A DNA stretch of 64,000 bases from Blastococcus sp. TBT05-19 (GTDB lineage: Bacteria; Actinomycetota; Actinomycetes; Mycobacteriales; Geodermatophilaceae): positions 310,001 through 374,000 of the forward strand of contig NZ_QOHI01000001.1 in assembly GCF_003319095.1 (NCBI RefSeq), written 5' to 3'. This document shows positions 27,612-37,863 of the stretch, one piece after another (the stretch's first letter is position 1; each line of letters starts with the position of its first letter). Both the position numbers and the translations under genes were made by a program. The notes beneath the pieces were generated by a model. The model made no database searches, was not told where the DNA came from, and saw nothing but the letters and a program-made list of their open reading frames with translations.

Positions 27612-27803
27612 GTGCGAACCAGCATGTGCCGGGGGTCCGCGACACCTCTGCTCGCGTGCTCGTGCGGAAGTCAGTGGTGGACCCTGGACGGTCCCGACGC
27701 CACGACACCGCCGCAGGTCACGCTGGAGCGCGACGGCACGATCGGCGGCTACATGGGCGTCGCTCGGTGCGGGGACTGCGGACGGCCGGCTCCGGTGAGC
27801 TGA
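27612..27803 (+). CDS. Small zinc-ribbon-like protein, 63 aa
   Basis: A 63-residue protein with cysteine pairs CSCG near residue 16 and CGDCG near residue 53, spaced as in a small zinc ribbon. AAGGAGGG (27598-27605) lies six bases before the GTG, a strong ribosome-binding site that decides the start. Function unknown. It is probably cargo of the element. Confidence 0.6.
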   Translation: MRTSMCRGSATPLLACSCGSQWWTLDGPDATTPPQVTLERDGTIGGYMGVARCGDCGRPAPVS

Positions 27804-27970
27804 CCGCTGCGGTCGAGCATCGAGTCGCCCGGCATGTCCGGGCATCCAGGGGTCCTTGGGTCGTGGAGGTCGTCAGGTTGGGGGGCTAGTCCAACCTCGG
27901 GGCAGCAGAACCCTATACGAACAAGCGTGCGATCCGGAGCCGACACGCCGACTTGTCGACACGAAAAGCA

Positions 27971-28012
27971 AGCAGAGCAGGGTCTCGGTGCGATCACGAG
28001 CCCTGCTCTGCT
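27971..28012. repeat. 12-bp perfect inverted repeat
   Basis: AGCAGAGCAGGG (27971-27982) and CCCTGCTCTGCT (28001-28012) are perfect complements around an 18-base loop that itself contains CTCG/CGAG. No T run follows, so it is not an obvious intrinsic terminator for rightward transcription. Confidence 0.7.
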
Positions 28013-28116
28013 GCGGAGCGGGGGCCAACCCGCTCAAGACGTCCTCCACGGGACGTCGTTAAGTGTGCCCTTTCGAGGGCTGCTTGTCACGTTATTCGAG
28101 AGTGTCGCGTACACCA

Positions 28117-28194
28117 CTATCCACCACTTATGCACATCCTTTTGCACAGCGGCCTTTCCTGAAAGCGGTGGATAACTTCACCGCCTGTGGACGA
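28117..28194. promoter_or_regulatory. Cluster of DnaA-box-like 9-mers
   Basis: TTATGCACA (28128-28136) and, reversed, TTATCCACC (28167-28175) each match 8 of 9 bases of TTATCCACA. CTATCCACC (28117), TTTTGCACA (28140) and reversed TCGTCCACA (28186) match 7 of 9; the last is 8 of 9 against the actinobacterial TTGTCCACA. The surrounding DNA is clearly richer in A/T than its neighbours. An origin or replication-control role is inferred. Confidence 0.4.
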
Positions 28195-28311
28195 CGACGT
28201 CTTCATCCGGACTGCGATCGTCATGATGACGGCGTCGGCGAGGTCACCCGCCGCCCGGCTACGTCACCCCGCACCCCGGTCCGGTAGCCGCCGGTCGAAG
28301 GCCACCGACAG

Positions 28312-28344
28312 GCGCCCCGCCCGCTAGCCAGGCGGGCGGGGCGC
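28312..28344 (-). terminator. Strong G+C hairpin downstream of the leftward operon
   Basis: GCGCCCCGCCCGC (28312-28324) and GCGGGCGGGGCGC (28332-28344) form a perfect 13-bp stem with a 7-base loop. It follows the stop of the 28366-28638 gene on the minus strand. Confidence 0.6.
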
Positions 28345-28365
28345 TTCGTCACTGTGACGCTTCGG

Positions 28366-28638
28366 TCAGTCGACCTCCGCCAGCAGGTCGAGGAACCAAG
28401 CCGGCGGCGCTTGCACCACGTGCCACCCGCGGTCCGCCGTGAAGGCGATCGCCGCCCGCTCCGGCGACACGTCCAGCGGGATAGGCGCTGACCTCTCCCT
28501 CAGCCGAACCAAGTCCGCGTAGACGGTCGAGCAAGCAACGCCGAGCAGTTCGGCAACCTCCGCTCTCGACCAGCCCTCGGCGGTCAGTTCAGCAACCTGC
28601 CGGCTGCGCTCATCCCGTGTGAGTTCCCCGATGCTCAC
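28366..28638 (-). CDS. Small helix-turn-helix protein, 90 aa
   Basis: A 90-residue protein. Residues about 5-50 read ELTRDERSRQVAELTAEGWSRAEVAELLGVACSTVYADLVRLRER, a homeodomain-like helix-turn-helix. The C-terminal half is unrecognised. The ATG overlaps the stop of the upstream 28635-28997 gene (ATGA), so the pair is co-translated. Likely a small regulator of this right-end operon. Confidence 0.75.
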   Translation of the reverse strand: MSIGELTRDERSRQVAELTAEGWSRAEVAELLGVACSTVYADLVRLRERSAPIPLDVSPERAAIAFTADRGWHVVQAPPAWFLDLLAEVD

Positions 28639-28997
28639 CGGTCCTCCTCAGCCTGGGCGCCGCGCTCCATCTCGAACTGCGCCGTCAGGATGAGGCCAAG
28701 GAGGTCGTCGGGCGTACCTCCAACAGCCGACAGAGCGTCCTCGACGACCTGCAGGTCGCGCAGGCTGGGCTCCCAGTTGCCGCTACTCGCGACGTCGACG
28801 CAGAAGCGCGGCTCGTCACCTGGCTGCTCTTGGTGCCACCAGCCCGCGAGTCCCGTGCGGACCTCGATCCGGCGGCCGACGCAGCCGACCGTCGCGTCGA
28901 GCTCGAGGGCGACTCGCTGATGCTCGTTCACGTTGCACCAGACCTCGTGCTTCACCTGGAGAGTCTGTCGGTCGCTGCCGATAGCGTTCTCTGTCAT
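28635..28997 (-). CDS. Hypothetical protein, 120 aa
   Basis: A 120-residue acidic soluble protein with several tryptophans and cysteines (VWCNVNE, GWWHQE, RFCVD). No family is recognised. It lies upstream of, and coupled to, a helix-turn-helix protein in the leftward operon at the right end of the element. GGGAGGGCGAGG precedes its ATG. Confidence 0.65.
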   Translation of the reverse strand: MTENAIGSDRQTLQVKHEVWCNVNEHQRVALELDATVGCVGRRIEVRTGLAGWWHQEQPGDEPRFCVDVASSGNWEPSLRDLQVVEDALSAVGGTPDDLLGLILTAQFEMERGAQAEEDR

Positions 28998-29069
28998 GGT
29001 CCTCGCCCTCCCAGGGGTGGGGATCTAGGGCCCGTCGTCGGTTGCACCCGGCGGCGGGCCCGCCTCGTC

Positions 29070-29603
29070 TCAGCCGAGCGGCGGAGACGTGTCTGTGGGG
29101 TCGGGCTCCTCGAGCGGGGGGAGGAGCAGCCGCATGCGGAAGGCGTTCACGAAGTGACGCATCGAGGGGCCGCGCTCGGGGGTCCAGGCGAGCCCAGCTT
29201 GCAAGAACGCCTCGGCCTCGCGGTCGGCGACGATCCGCCGCTCGAGCTCGTCGACAGACGGGCCACCCGGCGTGAAGGCGTCTTTGGCCGCCTGGCGAGG
29301 CGGCTTCTCATCCTGGGCTTTCACGCCGGCGGCCAGGATGCGTCCAACGTTCCGCAGCCTCGCGGCCTCATCGGCGCTGCGGTCCGGCTGGCGGGTCACC
29401 CATTCCGCCCACTCATCCCACCCGGCGACGATCTCGGCGTACTTGGAGTACTCCGGGTAGCCCTCGGGCGTCAGCACCTCTTGCGCTGGCGACCTCCGCT
29501 GGGGATGTGCCGCGGGGACACCCTCCTCGGCCCAGATGCTCAGCACCTCGTCGGCGTGGGGCTTGAGGAGGAGTGCCAGGGCTCGGAGTTCGCTCGCGTC
29601 CAT
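29070..29603 (-). CDS. Hypothetical protein, 177 aa
   Basis: A 177-residue soluble protein, mostly helical and charged. I chose the ATG at 29603 (MDASELRALALLL). The frame is open further upstream, but those codons overlap the putative integrase arm sites and look non-coding. It is the first gene of the leftward group at the right end. No family recognised. Confidence 0.6.
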   Translation of the reverse strand: MDASELRALALLLKPHADEVLSIWAEEGVPAAHPQRRSPAQEVLTPEGYPEYSKYAEIVAGWDEWAEWVTRQPDRSADEAARLRNVGRILAAGVKAQDEKPPRQAAKDAFTPGGPSVDELERRIVADREAEAFLQAGLAWTPERGPSMRHFVNAFRMRLLLPPLEEPDPTDTSPPLG

Positions 29604-29660
29604 CGGACGACGGTGCCGGACGTGGGCGGCTCCGCGGAAGACCCGGTGAGCCAGTCGGCG

Positions 29661-29679
29661 GTGGGCGCACGGTGGGCGC
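29661..29679 (+). repeat. Paired GTGGGCGC sites, candidate right integrase arm sites
   Basis: GTGGGCGCA (29661-29669) and GTGGGCGCG (29672-29680, last base changed) are 11 bp apart, as at the left end, and lie about 120 bp from the right att core. Confidence 0.4.
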
Positions 29680-29797
29680 GAACTGGGCAGGAGTGGGGCG
29701 AACGGTCCGGTACGGGGAGGCACAGCCTCGCGCAGCTGACCTGCGGTTATGGCACGGGCGCTCACTCGGGATCACTCCCGGGCACGTCCTCGTTCTG

Positions 29798-29841
29798 ACT
29801 CGTAATGAGAAGGTCGTCGGTTCGATTCCGACAGGCGGCTC
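29798..29841. repeat. Right attachment site, 44-bp tRNA-Thr remnant
   Basis: An exact copy of 14759-14802. It holds only the anticodon-loop-to-3' part of tRNA-Thr, so it is not a functional tRNA gene. It marks the right boundary of the element. Confidence 0.93.
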
Positions 29842-29899
29842 TCCACGCGACGGGCCCGTCCACCAGGACGGGCCCGGCGTCGTTCCCGGCGCAGGGGGG

Positions 29900-30091
29900 T
29901 CAGTCCCCGCCCTGGCGGCGGCGCAGCGCGCGCCGTTCCGTCCGCAAGGACATCGCCGCACCCAGCGCGAGCAGGCCGGTCGTCGTGAACAGGAGCCACT
30001 GGCCGAGACCTGCGGCGACGACGGCGCTCAGCACCAGGAACCCGATCCACCACGGCGCGATGCGCAGCTGCCAGGGACGCCACGAGGACAC
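29900..30091 (-). CDS. Small membrane protein, 63 aa
   Basis: A 63-residue protein with two hydrophobic segments (about residues 13-30 and 33-48) and a strongly basic C-terminus (RTERRALRRRQ). GTG start at 30091. It is the first host gene right of the element. Function unknown. Confidence 0.55.
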   Translation of the reverse strand: MSSWRPWQLRIAPWWIGFLVLSAVVAAGLGQWLLFTTTGLLALGAAMSLRTERRALRRRQGGD

Positions 30092-30213
30092 GCGGAGAAC
30101 CTAGCGGGAGCGGCGTCGCCCACCGGCGTCAGGGAACGACGGACGGCGGCACGTCGTCGAGACGTGCCGCCGTCGGTGCGATCGGCGTCCGGACCCGAGG
30201 GGCCGGGGGTCGA

Positions 30214-30726
30214 TCAGTGGTGCGGGGATGCTTCCTTGGCGCGCTCGATCGAGGCCCTGATCTCGGCCTCGGCCTCTTCGCGGCCGACCCACTCGGCACC
30301 CTCGACCGACTTGCCCGGCTCGAGGTCCTTGTAGGTCTCGAAGAAGTGCTGGATCTCCAGACGGTCGAACTCCGACACGTCGTGGATCTCCTTGAGGTGG
30401 GCCACCCGCGGATCCGTCGCCGGGACGCAGAGGACCTTGTCGTCCCCACCGGCCTCGTCGGTCATGCGGAACATGCCGATGGCCCGGCAGGTCACCAGGC
30501 ACCCCGGGAACGTCGGCTCCTCGAGGATCACCAGGGCGTCGAGCGGGTCGCCGTCCTGCCCCAGGGTGTTCTCGATGTAGCCGTAGTCCGCCGGATAGCG
30601 GGTGGAGGTGAACAGCATCCGGTCCAAGCGGATGCGTCCGGTCTCATGGTCCAGCTCGTACTTGTTCCGCTGGCCCTTCGGGATTTCTACCGTCACGTCG
30701 AACTGCACGACCGTAGTCTGGCCCAT
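30214..30726 (-). CDS. ppa: Soluble inorganic pyrophosphatase
   Basis: A 170-residue family I pyrophosphatase that hydrolyses PPi to phosphate. [18 protein letters not shown], the active-site signature DGDPLDALV and [16 protein letters not shown] are present, and KHFF-type [14 protein letters not shown] closes the fold. It matches the mycobacterial enzyme closely. I chose ATG 30726; an ATG-less upstream extension lacks family similarity. It is divergent from the PBP4 gene, as in Mycobacterium. Confidence 0.95.
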   Translation of the reverse strand: MGQTTVVQFDVTVEIPKGQRNKYELDHETGRIRLDRMLFTSTRYPADYGYIENTLGQDGDPLDALVILEEPTFPGCLVTCRAIGMFRMTDEAGGDDKVLCVPATDPRVAHLKEIHDVSEFDRLEIQHFFETYKDLEPGKSVEGAEWVGREEAEAEIRASIERAKEASPHH

Positions 30727-30764
30727 GGGGGACGACGAGGTCGGCTCAGGTCCCCTCATAGGGG

Positions 30765-32189
30765 GTGGAGAGCATTTCGTCGGGTGGATCGACGGTCATC
30801 ACCGCGAACTACGGGCGGTTCCGCCGCCGCATGATCACGGCCGTCGTGACCCTCGTCCTGCTGCTCGTCGGCGGCGGCATCGCACTCGGTGTGACCCTCG
30901 GCCGCGACGACGCCTCCGGCACCGACGCCGCGCCGGTCCCCGACGCCCGGCTCCCCGAGCTCGGACCCGTCGACCCGGTCCTCGCGGGGCTGTCCGACGA
31001 CGCGCCCGTCCCCGACGCCGACGTCCTGGCCACCCGGCTGACCCCGCTGGTCACCGGCTCGGCCCTCGGCTCGGGCGCGACCGCCCAGGTCGTCGACGTC
31101 GCCTCCGGCGAGGTGCTGTTCGACCAGCAGTCCGACGCCCCCGTGACACCGGCGTCCACCGCCAAGCTCCTCACCGCCGTCGCAGCGCTCACCACGCTCG
31201 ACCCGGCTGACACCTTGGCGACCACCGTCGTCAGCGGTGCGGTCCCGGGCGAGGTCGTGCTCGTGGGCGGCGGGGACGTGACGCTCTCGCGCACCAGCCC
31301 GTCGCGGACCTACCCGGGCGCCCCCACCGTCGAGGACCTCGCCACCCAGGTCGTCGGGGCCCTGCCGGCCGGCACGGCGGTCACCCGGGTCGTCGTCGAC
31401 AGCTCGCTCTACACCGGTCCGCTGACCGCCAGCGGCTGGGGTCCGGGCGATGCGCCCTCCAGCTACGCCGCCCCGATCACCGCCACCGCCGTCGACGGCG
31501 CCCGGGTGAGCCCCGGCGCGACGGCGCGCAGCGGCCAGCCCGGGCTGGACGCCGGTGCGGCGCTGGCCGACGCGCTCGGCGCCCCGGGCGCCACCGTCGT
31601 CCTCGGGCAGGCGCCGGCCGGTGCGAAGACGCTCGGCATCGTGCAGTCGGCCCCGGTCCTGAGGCAGGTGGAGCAGATGCTGTCCCTGTCGGACAACGTG
31701 CTCGCCGAGACCCTCGGCCGCCAGGTCGCCATCGCCCGCGACGAGCCGGCCACCTTCGACGGTGCGGCGCAGGCCATCACCGACGCGGTGGAGGAGGCCG
31801 GGATCCCCGTCGCCGACGTCACCCTCTCCGACAGCAGCGGGCTGTCCGCCACCAACAGCGTGACCGCGGAGGTGCTCACCGCGATCGTCACCGGTGCGGC
31901 CGACGGCAGCCTGGGGAACGCCTCGGGTCTGCTCGCCGGGCTGCCCATCGCCGGCTACGACGGCACCCTCGCCGACCGCGGCGACGACGACCCGGCCACC
32001 GCACCCGGCACGGTCCGCGCCAAGACCGGCACCCTGCTCGGGGTGCACGCGCTCGCCGGCACCGCGGTCACCGCCGACGGCAGGCTGCTGGCCTTCGCCG
32101 TCGTCGCCGACGACGCCACCGGCGGCGAGGTCGCGGCCGAAGGTGCGCTGGACGAGTTCGCCGCTCAGCTCGCCGCCTGCGGCTGTTAG
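30765..32189 (+). CDS. dacB: D-alanyl-D-alanine carboxypeptidase/endopeptidase (PBP4 type)
   Basis: A 474-residue penicillin-binding protein of the low-molecular-weight PBP4 class that trims peptidoglycan peptides. A single N-terminal membrane anchor is near residues 22-45. Active-site motifs are STAK (S131 nucleophile), SDN (309-311) and KTG (420-422). The GTG at 30765 leaves only 38 bases to the divergent ppa start. ATG 30831, just before the anchor, is an alternative start. Gene order matches Rv3627c. Confidence 0.9.
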   Translation: MESISSGGSTVITANYGRFRRRMITAVVTLVLLLVGGGIALGVTLGRDDASGTDAAPVPDARLPELGPVDPVLAGLSDDAPVPDADVLATRLTPLVTGSALGSGATAQVVDVASGEVLFDQQSDAPVTPASTAKLLTAVAALTTLDPADTLATTVVSGAVPGEVVLVGGGDVTLSRTSPSRTYPGAPTVEDLATQVVGALPAGTAVTRVVVDSSLYTGPLTASGWGPGDAPSSYAAPITATAVDGARVSPGATARSGQPGLDAGAALADALGAPGATVVLGQAPAGAKTLGIVQSAPVLRQVEQMLSLSDNVLAETLGRQVAIARDEPATFDGAAQAITDAVEEAGIPVADVTLSDSSGLSATNSVTAEVLTAIVTGAADGSLGNASGLLAGLPIAGYDGTLADRGDDDPATAPGTVRAKTGTLLGVHALAGTAVTADGRLLAFAVVADDATGGEVAAEGALDEFAAQLAACGC

Positions 32190-32191
32190 AA

Positions 32192-32247
32192 GGACCGCCC
32201 TTCCCCCCAGGCCTCGCTCGCTCGGCCCGGGCCCCTGAAGGGCGGCC
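32192..32247 (+). terminator. Inverted repeat after dacB
   Basis: GGACCGCCCTTC (32192-32203) and GAAGGGCGGCC (32237-32247) are complementary apart from one extra base. The loop contains CTCGCTCGCTCGG. No T tract follows. Confidence 0.4.
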
Positions 32248-32266
32248 GTTCCAGTCCGTCACCACG

Positions 32267-32272
32267 TACGGT
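32267..32272 (+). promoter_or_regulatory. Candidate -10 hexamer TACGGT (leaderless)
   Basis: TACGGT lies six bases before the ATG of the metalloprotease gene. No ribosome-binding site is seen. Confidence 0.4.
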
Positions 32273-32278
32273 GAAGCG

Positions 32279-33367
32279 ATGAGCAGCGCCTCCTCGATGG
32301 TCGACTGGGACCTCGCCGGACGCACCGCCCGGCGGTTGGTCAGCCCGGGTCCGCGCACGACGCGGGAGGAGGCCGCCGCTGTCGTCCGCGAGCTGCACGA
32401 GGCCGCGGCCACCGCGGTCGCGCACGTGGAGGCCCTCACCGGCCTGAGCCCGGTCCCCGGCGGCGCCGTTCCCGAGGTCGTCGTCGTCGACCGCCCGGCG
32501 TGGGCCGACGCCAACGCCCGCGGCATGGCCACCCTGCTCGACCCGCTGGTCGAGAAGCTCGCCGAGCAGCAGGAGAGCCGCCCCGGCGCCCTCGCCACCG
32601 CCATCGGCTCCCGGGCCACCGGGCTGCAGGCCGGCGGGCTGCTGGCCTTCCTCGCCAGCCGGGTCCTGGGGCAGTACGAGATCTTCGGCACCGGCGGCCG
32701 GCTCCTGCTGGTGGCGCCCAACATCGTGGCCACCGAGCGCAAACTGGGCGTCGACCCGTCGGACTTCCGGCTGTGGGTCTGCCTGCACGAGGTCACCCAC
32801 CAGCTGCAGTTCACCGGCGTCCCGTGGCTGCACGGCTACCTGGAGACCCAGATCGCGGAGTTCGTCTCCGCCACCGACCTCGCCCCCGACGTGCTCCGCG
32901 AGCGCGTGCAGGACGTGTTCCGCAGCATCCTCGACGCCGTCCGCGGCACCGAGCCCGGGCGCGAGCCCGAGGGCCTGATGGCGCTCATCCAGGACCCCCG
33001 CCAGCGCGAGGTGCTGGACCGGGTCACCGCGGTGATGAGCCTGGTCGAGGGGCACGCCGAGTACGTGATGGACGGCGTCGGGCCCGACGTGGTGCCGTCG
33101 GTGCGCACCCTGCGCAAGCGGTTCGCCCAGCGCCGCAAGGGCCGGGGACCGCTGGACCGCGTGCTGCGCCGGCTGCTCGGACTCGAGCAGAAGATGAAGC
33201 AGTACGCCGACGGCCGGGTCTTCGTCGGCGGCGTCGTCGACCTCGCCGGCATGGAGGGCTTCAACCGCGTCTGGGACGGCCCGGAGAACCTGCCGCGCAT
33301 CGACGAGCTCACCGCCCCGGAGCGGTGGGTGGAGCGGGTGCTCGGCCGCCCGGCCATCCCGGCCTGA
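32279..33367 (+). CDS. Zinc-dependent metalloprotease-like protein (Rv3626c family)
   Basis: A 362-residue member of the actinobacterial zinc metalloprotease family sometimes labelled as coenzyme F420 biosynthesis-associated (DUF2342). The HEVTH motif (H170, E171, H174) is in CLHEVTHQLQF, and EGHAEYVMD provides a later conserved Glu/His. It lacks a signal peptide. The dacB-metalloprotease-tilS-hpt order is as in Mycobacterium. Substrate unknown. Confidence 0.88.
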   Translation: MSSASSMVDWDLAGRTARRLVSPGPRTTREEAAAVVRELHEAAATAVAHVEALTGLSPVPGGAVPEVVVVDRPAWADANARGMATLLDPLVEKLAEQQESRPGALATAIGSRATGLQAGGLLAFLASRVLGQYEIFGTGGRLLLVAPNIVATERKLGVDPSDFRLWVCLHEVTHQLQFTGVPWLHGYLETQIAEFVSATDLAPDVLRERVQDVFRSILDAVRGTEPGREPEGLMALIQDPRQREVLDRVTAVMSLVEGHAEYVMDGVGPDVVPSVRTLRKRFAQRRKGRGPLDRVLRRLLGLEQKMKQYADGRVFVGGVVDLAGMEGFNRVWDGPENLPRIDELTAPERWVERVLGRPAIPA

Positions 33368-33374
33368 CCGCCGG

Positions 33375-34385
33375 GTGAGCGGGCCACCTCCCGCCGTCGC
33401 GGTCCTGCGGCACGCCGTCCGGTCCGGGCTGCGCGGCTCGTCGCGCCCGGTGCTCGCCGCCTGCAGCGGGGGAGCGGACTCCGTGGCGCTGGCCGCCGCG
33501 CTGGCCTTCGAGGCGCGGCACGCCGGCGTCCGGGTCGGCGCGGTCACCGTGGACCACCGGCTGCAGCCGGGGTCCGGCGACCGGGCGCGGGCGACCGCGG
33601 AGCTGCTCGCCGGGCTGGGTCTGGACCCCGTGCTGGTGCTGCCGGTGGACGTCGCCACCGCGGGCGGACCGGAGGGCGCCGCCCGGGAGGCGCGCTACGC
33701 GGCGCTGACCCGCGCGGCCGACGAGCACGGCGCCCGCGTCGCGCTCGGCCACACCCTCGACGACCAGGCCGAGACCGTGCTGCTCGGCCTCGGAAGGGGC
33801 TCGGGGCCGCGCTCGGTCGCCGGCATGGTCGAGGACCGGCCGCCGTTCTGGCGCCCGCTTCTCGGCGTGCGACGAGCCACCACCCGGCAGGCCTGCGCCG
33901 ACCAGGGGCTGCCGGTGTGGGACGACCCCTGGAACGACGACCCCGCCTACACGCGGGCCCGGCTGCGGGCCGAGGCGCTGCCGCTGCTGGAGGACGTGCT
34001 GGGCGGCGGGGTGGCCCCGGCCCTGGCGCGGACGGCGGAGCTGCTCCGCGAGGACCTCGACGCCCTGGACGGCCTGGCCGCGGCGGAGCTGGCCCGCCTG
34101 GGGTCCGGGGACGGGAGCCTGCCGGCCCGCCCGCTGGAGCCGCTGCCGGCGGCGCTGCGCCGGCGGGTGCTGCGCGGCTGGCTGCTCGCCGCCGGGGTCC
34201 CCGACCTGCAGGCGGTGCACCTCCGCGCGGTCGAGGCGCTCGTCACACGGTGGCGGGGGCAGGGCCGGATCGACCTACCCGGCGGCGCAGGGGTGCTCCG
34301 CACGTCTGGCACTCTGGTGGTCCAGGCGCCGGATCTCCTCGGCGCCGATCCAGGACCCGCAGCCCTCGAGGAGCCCCTTCCGTGA
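33375..34385 (+). CDS. tilS: tRNA(Ile)-lysidine synthetase
   Basis: A 336-residue N-type ATP pyrophosphatase that converts C34 of tRNA-Ile(CAU) to lysidine, an essential step for AUA decoding. The PP-loop SGGADS is at residues 31-36. [32 protein letters not shown] and RPLLGVRR match the family. GTG start eight bases after the metalloprotease stop. The stop overlaps hpt by four bases. Confidence 0.95.
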   Translation: MSGPPPAVAVLRHAVRSGLRGSSRPVLAACSGGADSVALAAALAFEARHAGVRVGAVTVDHRLQPGSGDRARATAELLAGLGLDPVLVLPVDVATAGGPEGAAREARYAALTRAADEHGARVALGHTLDDQAETVLLGLGRGSGPRSVAGMVEDRPPFWRPLLGVRRATTRQACADQGLPVWDDPWNDDPAYTRARLRAEALPLLEDVLGGGVAPALARTAELLREDLDALDGLAAAELARLGSGDGSLPARPLEPLPAALRRRVLRGWLLAAGVPDLQAVHLRAVEALVTRWRGQGRIDLPGGAGVLRTSGTLVVQAPDLLGADPGPAALEEPLP

Positions 34386-34972
34386 CGACGGAGCCCGCCA
34401 GCACCCCCGGGGCCCTCGGTCCCGACCACGGCTACGGTCCGGACATCGACCACGTGCTGCTCAGCGAGGAGCAGATCCAGGCGAAGATCGGCGAGCTCGC
34501 CGCCCGGATCGCGGCGGACTACGCCGGGCGCGAGGTCCTGCTCGTCGGCGTGCTCAAGGGCGCCGTGCTGTTCATGAGCGACTTCGCCCGGGCTCTGCAG
34601 CTGCCCACGCAGATGGAGTTCATGGCCGTCTCCTCCTACGGCTCCTCCACCAGCTCCTCCGGCGTCGTGCGGATCCTCAAGGACCTCGACCGCGACATCA
34701 CCGACAAGCACGTGCTGGTGCTCGAGGACATCATCGACTCGGGCCTGACCCTGTCCTGGCTGCTGAAGAACCTGGGCGGCCGGTCGCCGGCCTCGCTCGA
34801 GGTGTGCGCGCTGCTGCGCAAGCCCGACGCGGTCAAGGTCGAGGTGCCGGTGAAGTACATCGGCTTCGACATCCCGAACGAGTTCGTCGTCGGCTACGGC
34901 CTGGACTACGCCGAGCGGTACCGCGACCTGCCCTACATCGGCACGCTCAAGCCCGAGGTCTACTCCAGCTGA
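34382..34972 (+). CDS. hpt: Hypoxanthine phosphoribosyltransferase
   Basis: A 196-residue purine salvage enzyme making IMP/GMP from hypoxanthine or guanine and [19 protein letters not shown] and the PRPP-binding [14 protein letters not shown] are present, and [24 protein letters not shown] is the C-terminal signature. The GTG overlaps the tilS stop. tilS-hpt-ftsH is a widely conserved arrangement. Confidence 0.95.
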   Translation: MTTEPASTPGALGPDHGYGPDIDHVLLSEEQIQAKIGELAARIAADYAGREVLLVGVLKGAVLFMSDFARALQLPTQMEFMAVSSYGSSTSSSGVVRILKDLDRDITDKHVLVLEDIIDSGLTLSWLLKNLGGRSPASLEVCALLRKPDAVKVEVPVKYIGFDIPNEFVVGYGLDYAERYRDLPYIGTLKPEVYSS

Positions 34973-35052
34973 CCCCGGAGGGTCTCTCCTCCGGGCGGGG
35001 GATGCGCGGACCTTCCCAGGTCGCACGCAGGGGATGCCCAGGCTGCCCGGTG

Positions 35053-35058
35053 TACCGT
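35053..35058 (+). promoter_or_regulatory. Candidate -10 hexamer TACCGT upstream of ftsH
   Basis: TACCGT in TGTACCGTCG is an extended -10-like element in the 204-base gap before ftsH. It would give a leader of about 110 bases. The same hexamer occurs before topA and the MFS-kinase gene. Confidence 0.35.
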
Positions 35059-35176
35059 CGATCGCGACGACGCTGCACCGAGCGCCGGGGTCCCCACCCG
35101 GGCCGCCGGCTGCGTCCCGGGCACGTACAGGAGGGTCGACGGGCAGGCCGGTTCCGCCGGCGCCCGGCATCGGTGT

Positions 35177-37159
<1,983 letters not shown>

Positions 37160-37232
37160 GCGAGCTCGCGAGCTCATCCATGGGCAGGGCAGCCTCGCGA
37201 GCACGTCCGACGAGCGCCAGCGAGGAGGTCGC

Positions 37233-37850
37233 GTGAGCGAGATCCCGGCGGAGCCCGAGGACCTGCTGCTCGAGCCGGTCGCCGGCGTCGACCAGGAGCG
37301 GGCGGCCGCTGCCGTCCGCGAGCTGCTCATCGCGGTGGGGGAGGACCCCGACCGCCCGGGGCTGCGCGACACCCCGGCGCGGGTCGCCCGCGCCTACGCG
37401 GAGACCTTCGCCGGGCTCCAGCAGGACCCCTACGAGGTGCTCGCGACGACGTTCGACGAGGACCACCAGGAGCTCGTGCTGGTCAAGGACATCCCGATGT
37501 ACTCGACCTGCGAGCACCACCTCGTCCCCTTCCACGGGGTCGCGCACGTGGCCTACATCCCCGGCCACGACGGGCGGGTCACCGGCCTGTCCAAGCTGGC
37601 CCGGCTGGTCGAGGTCTACGCCCGCCGCCCGCAGGTGCAGGAGCGGATGACGCGGCAGATCGCCGACGCGCTCGCCGACGCGCTCAAGCCCCGTGGCGTG
37701 CTCGTCGTGATCCAGGCCGAGCACCTCTGCATGGCGATGCGCGGCATCCGCAAGCCCGGGTCGTCCACCGTCACCTCCGCCGTCCGCGGCATCTTCCGGG
37801 AGAACGCGGCGACCCGCAGCGAGGCGATGAGCCTCGTGCTCGGCCGGTGA
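37233..37850 (+). CDS. folE: GTP cyclohydrolase I
   Basis: A 205-residue enzyme converting GTP to dihydroneopterin triphosphate, the first step of folate synthesis. [22 protein letters not shown] holds the zinc cysteine and histidines. [23 protein letters not shown] and [17 protein letters not shown] are signature regions. GTG start preceded by GAGGAGG. First gene of the folE-folP-folB-folK operon. Confidence 0.97.
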   Translation: MSEIPAEPEDLLLEPVAGVDQERAAAAVRELLIAVGEDPDRPGLRDTPARVARAYAETFAGLQQDPYEVLATTFDEDHQELVLVKDIPMYSTCEHHLVPFHGVAHVAYIPGHDGRVTGLSKLARLVEVYARRPQVQERMTRQIADALADALKPRGVLVVIQAEHLCMAMRGIRKPGSSTVTSAVRGIFRENAATRSEAMSLVLGR

Positions 37851-37863
37851 GCGGGGCGCACCG

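Larger units (their letters stand above)
27804..28365. other. Non-coding stretch with inverted repeats and an AT-richer core
   Basis: No gene is supported across 562 bases. It contains a 12-bp inverted repeat (27971-28012), an AT-richer section at about 28060-28180 with DnaA-box-like words, and a terminator hairpin (28312-28344). It may be a regulatory or origin region. Confidence 0.55.
14759..29841. mobile_element. 15-kb integrated element at tRNA-Thr, satellite- or prophage-like
   Basis: The element is bounded by a 44-bp perfect direct repeat (14759-14802 and 29798-29841) of the tRNA-Thr 3' half, so one unit is 15,039 bp. Contents in order: integrase, XRE repressor, two small DNA-binding proteins, a hypothetical, a RepA-like ATPase, a repeat cluster, small terminase, split large terminase, WhiB, a DNA-binding protein, three unknowns, tape measure, minor tail protein, then small cargo genes. 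I recognise no portal, capsid, protease, tail tube or lysis gene. Genes overlap by one to four bases with no visible frameshift. It is either a phage satellite-like island or a deleted but tidy prophage. Confidence 0.85.

Noticed and set aside
27088-27798. A 236-codon plus-strand frame in the element
   Set aside because: It spans the terminator hairpin and runs antisense to the better-supported YjzC-like gene; composition is non-coding.
29798-29841. A possible second tRNA-Thr
   Set aside because: Only the anticodon loop to 3' end is present; the D arm and 5' acceptor are missing. It is the right att copy.
37160-37232. Near-palindromic GAGCGAGCTCGCGAGCTC sequence between ftsH and folE
   Set aside because: It is imperfect and short, in a gap of 73 bases; simple GAGC/GCTC repetition in G+C-rich DNA explains it.
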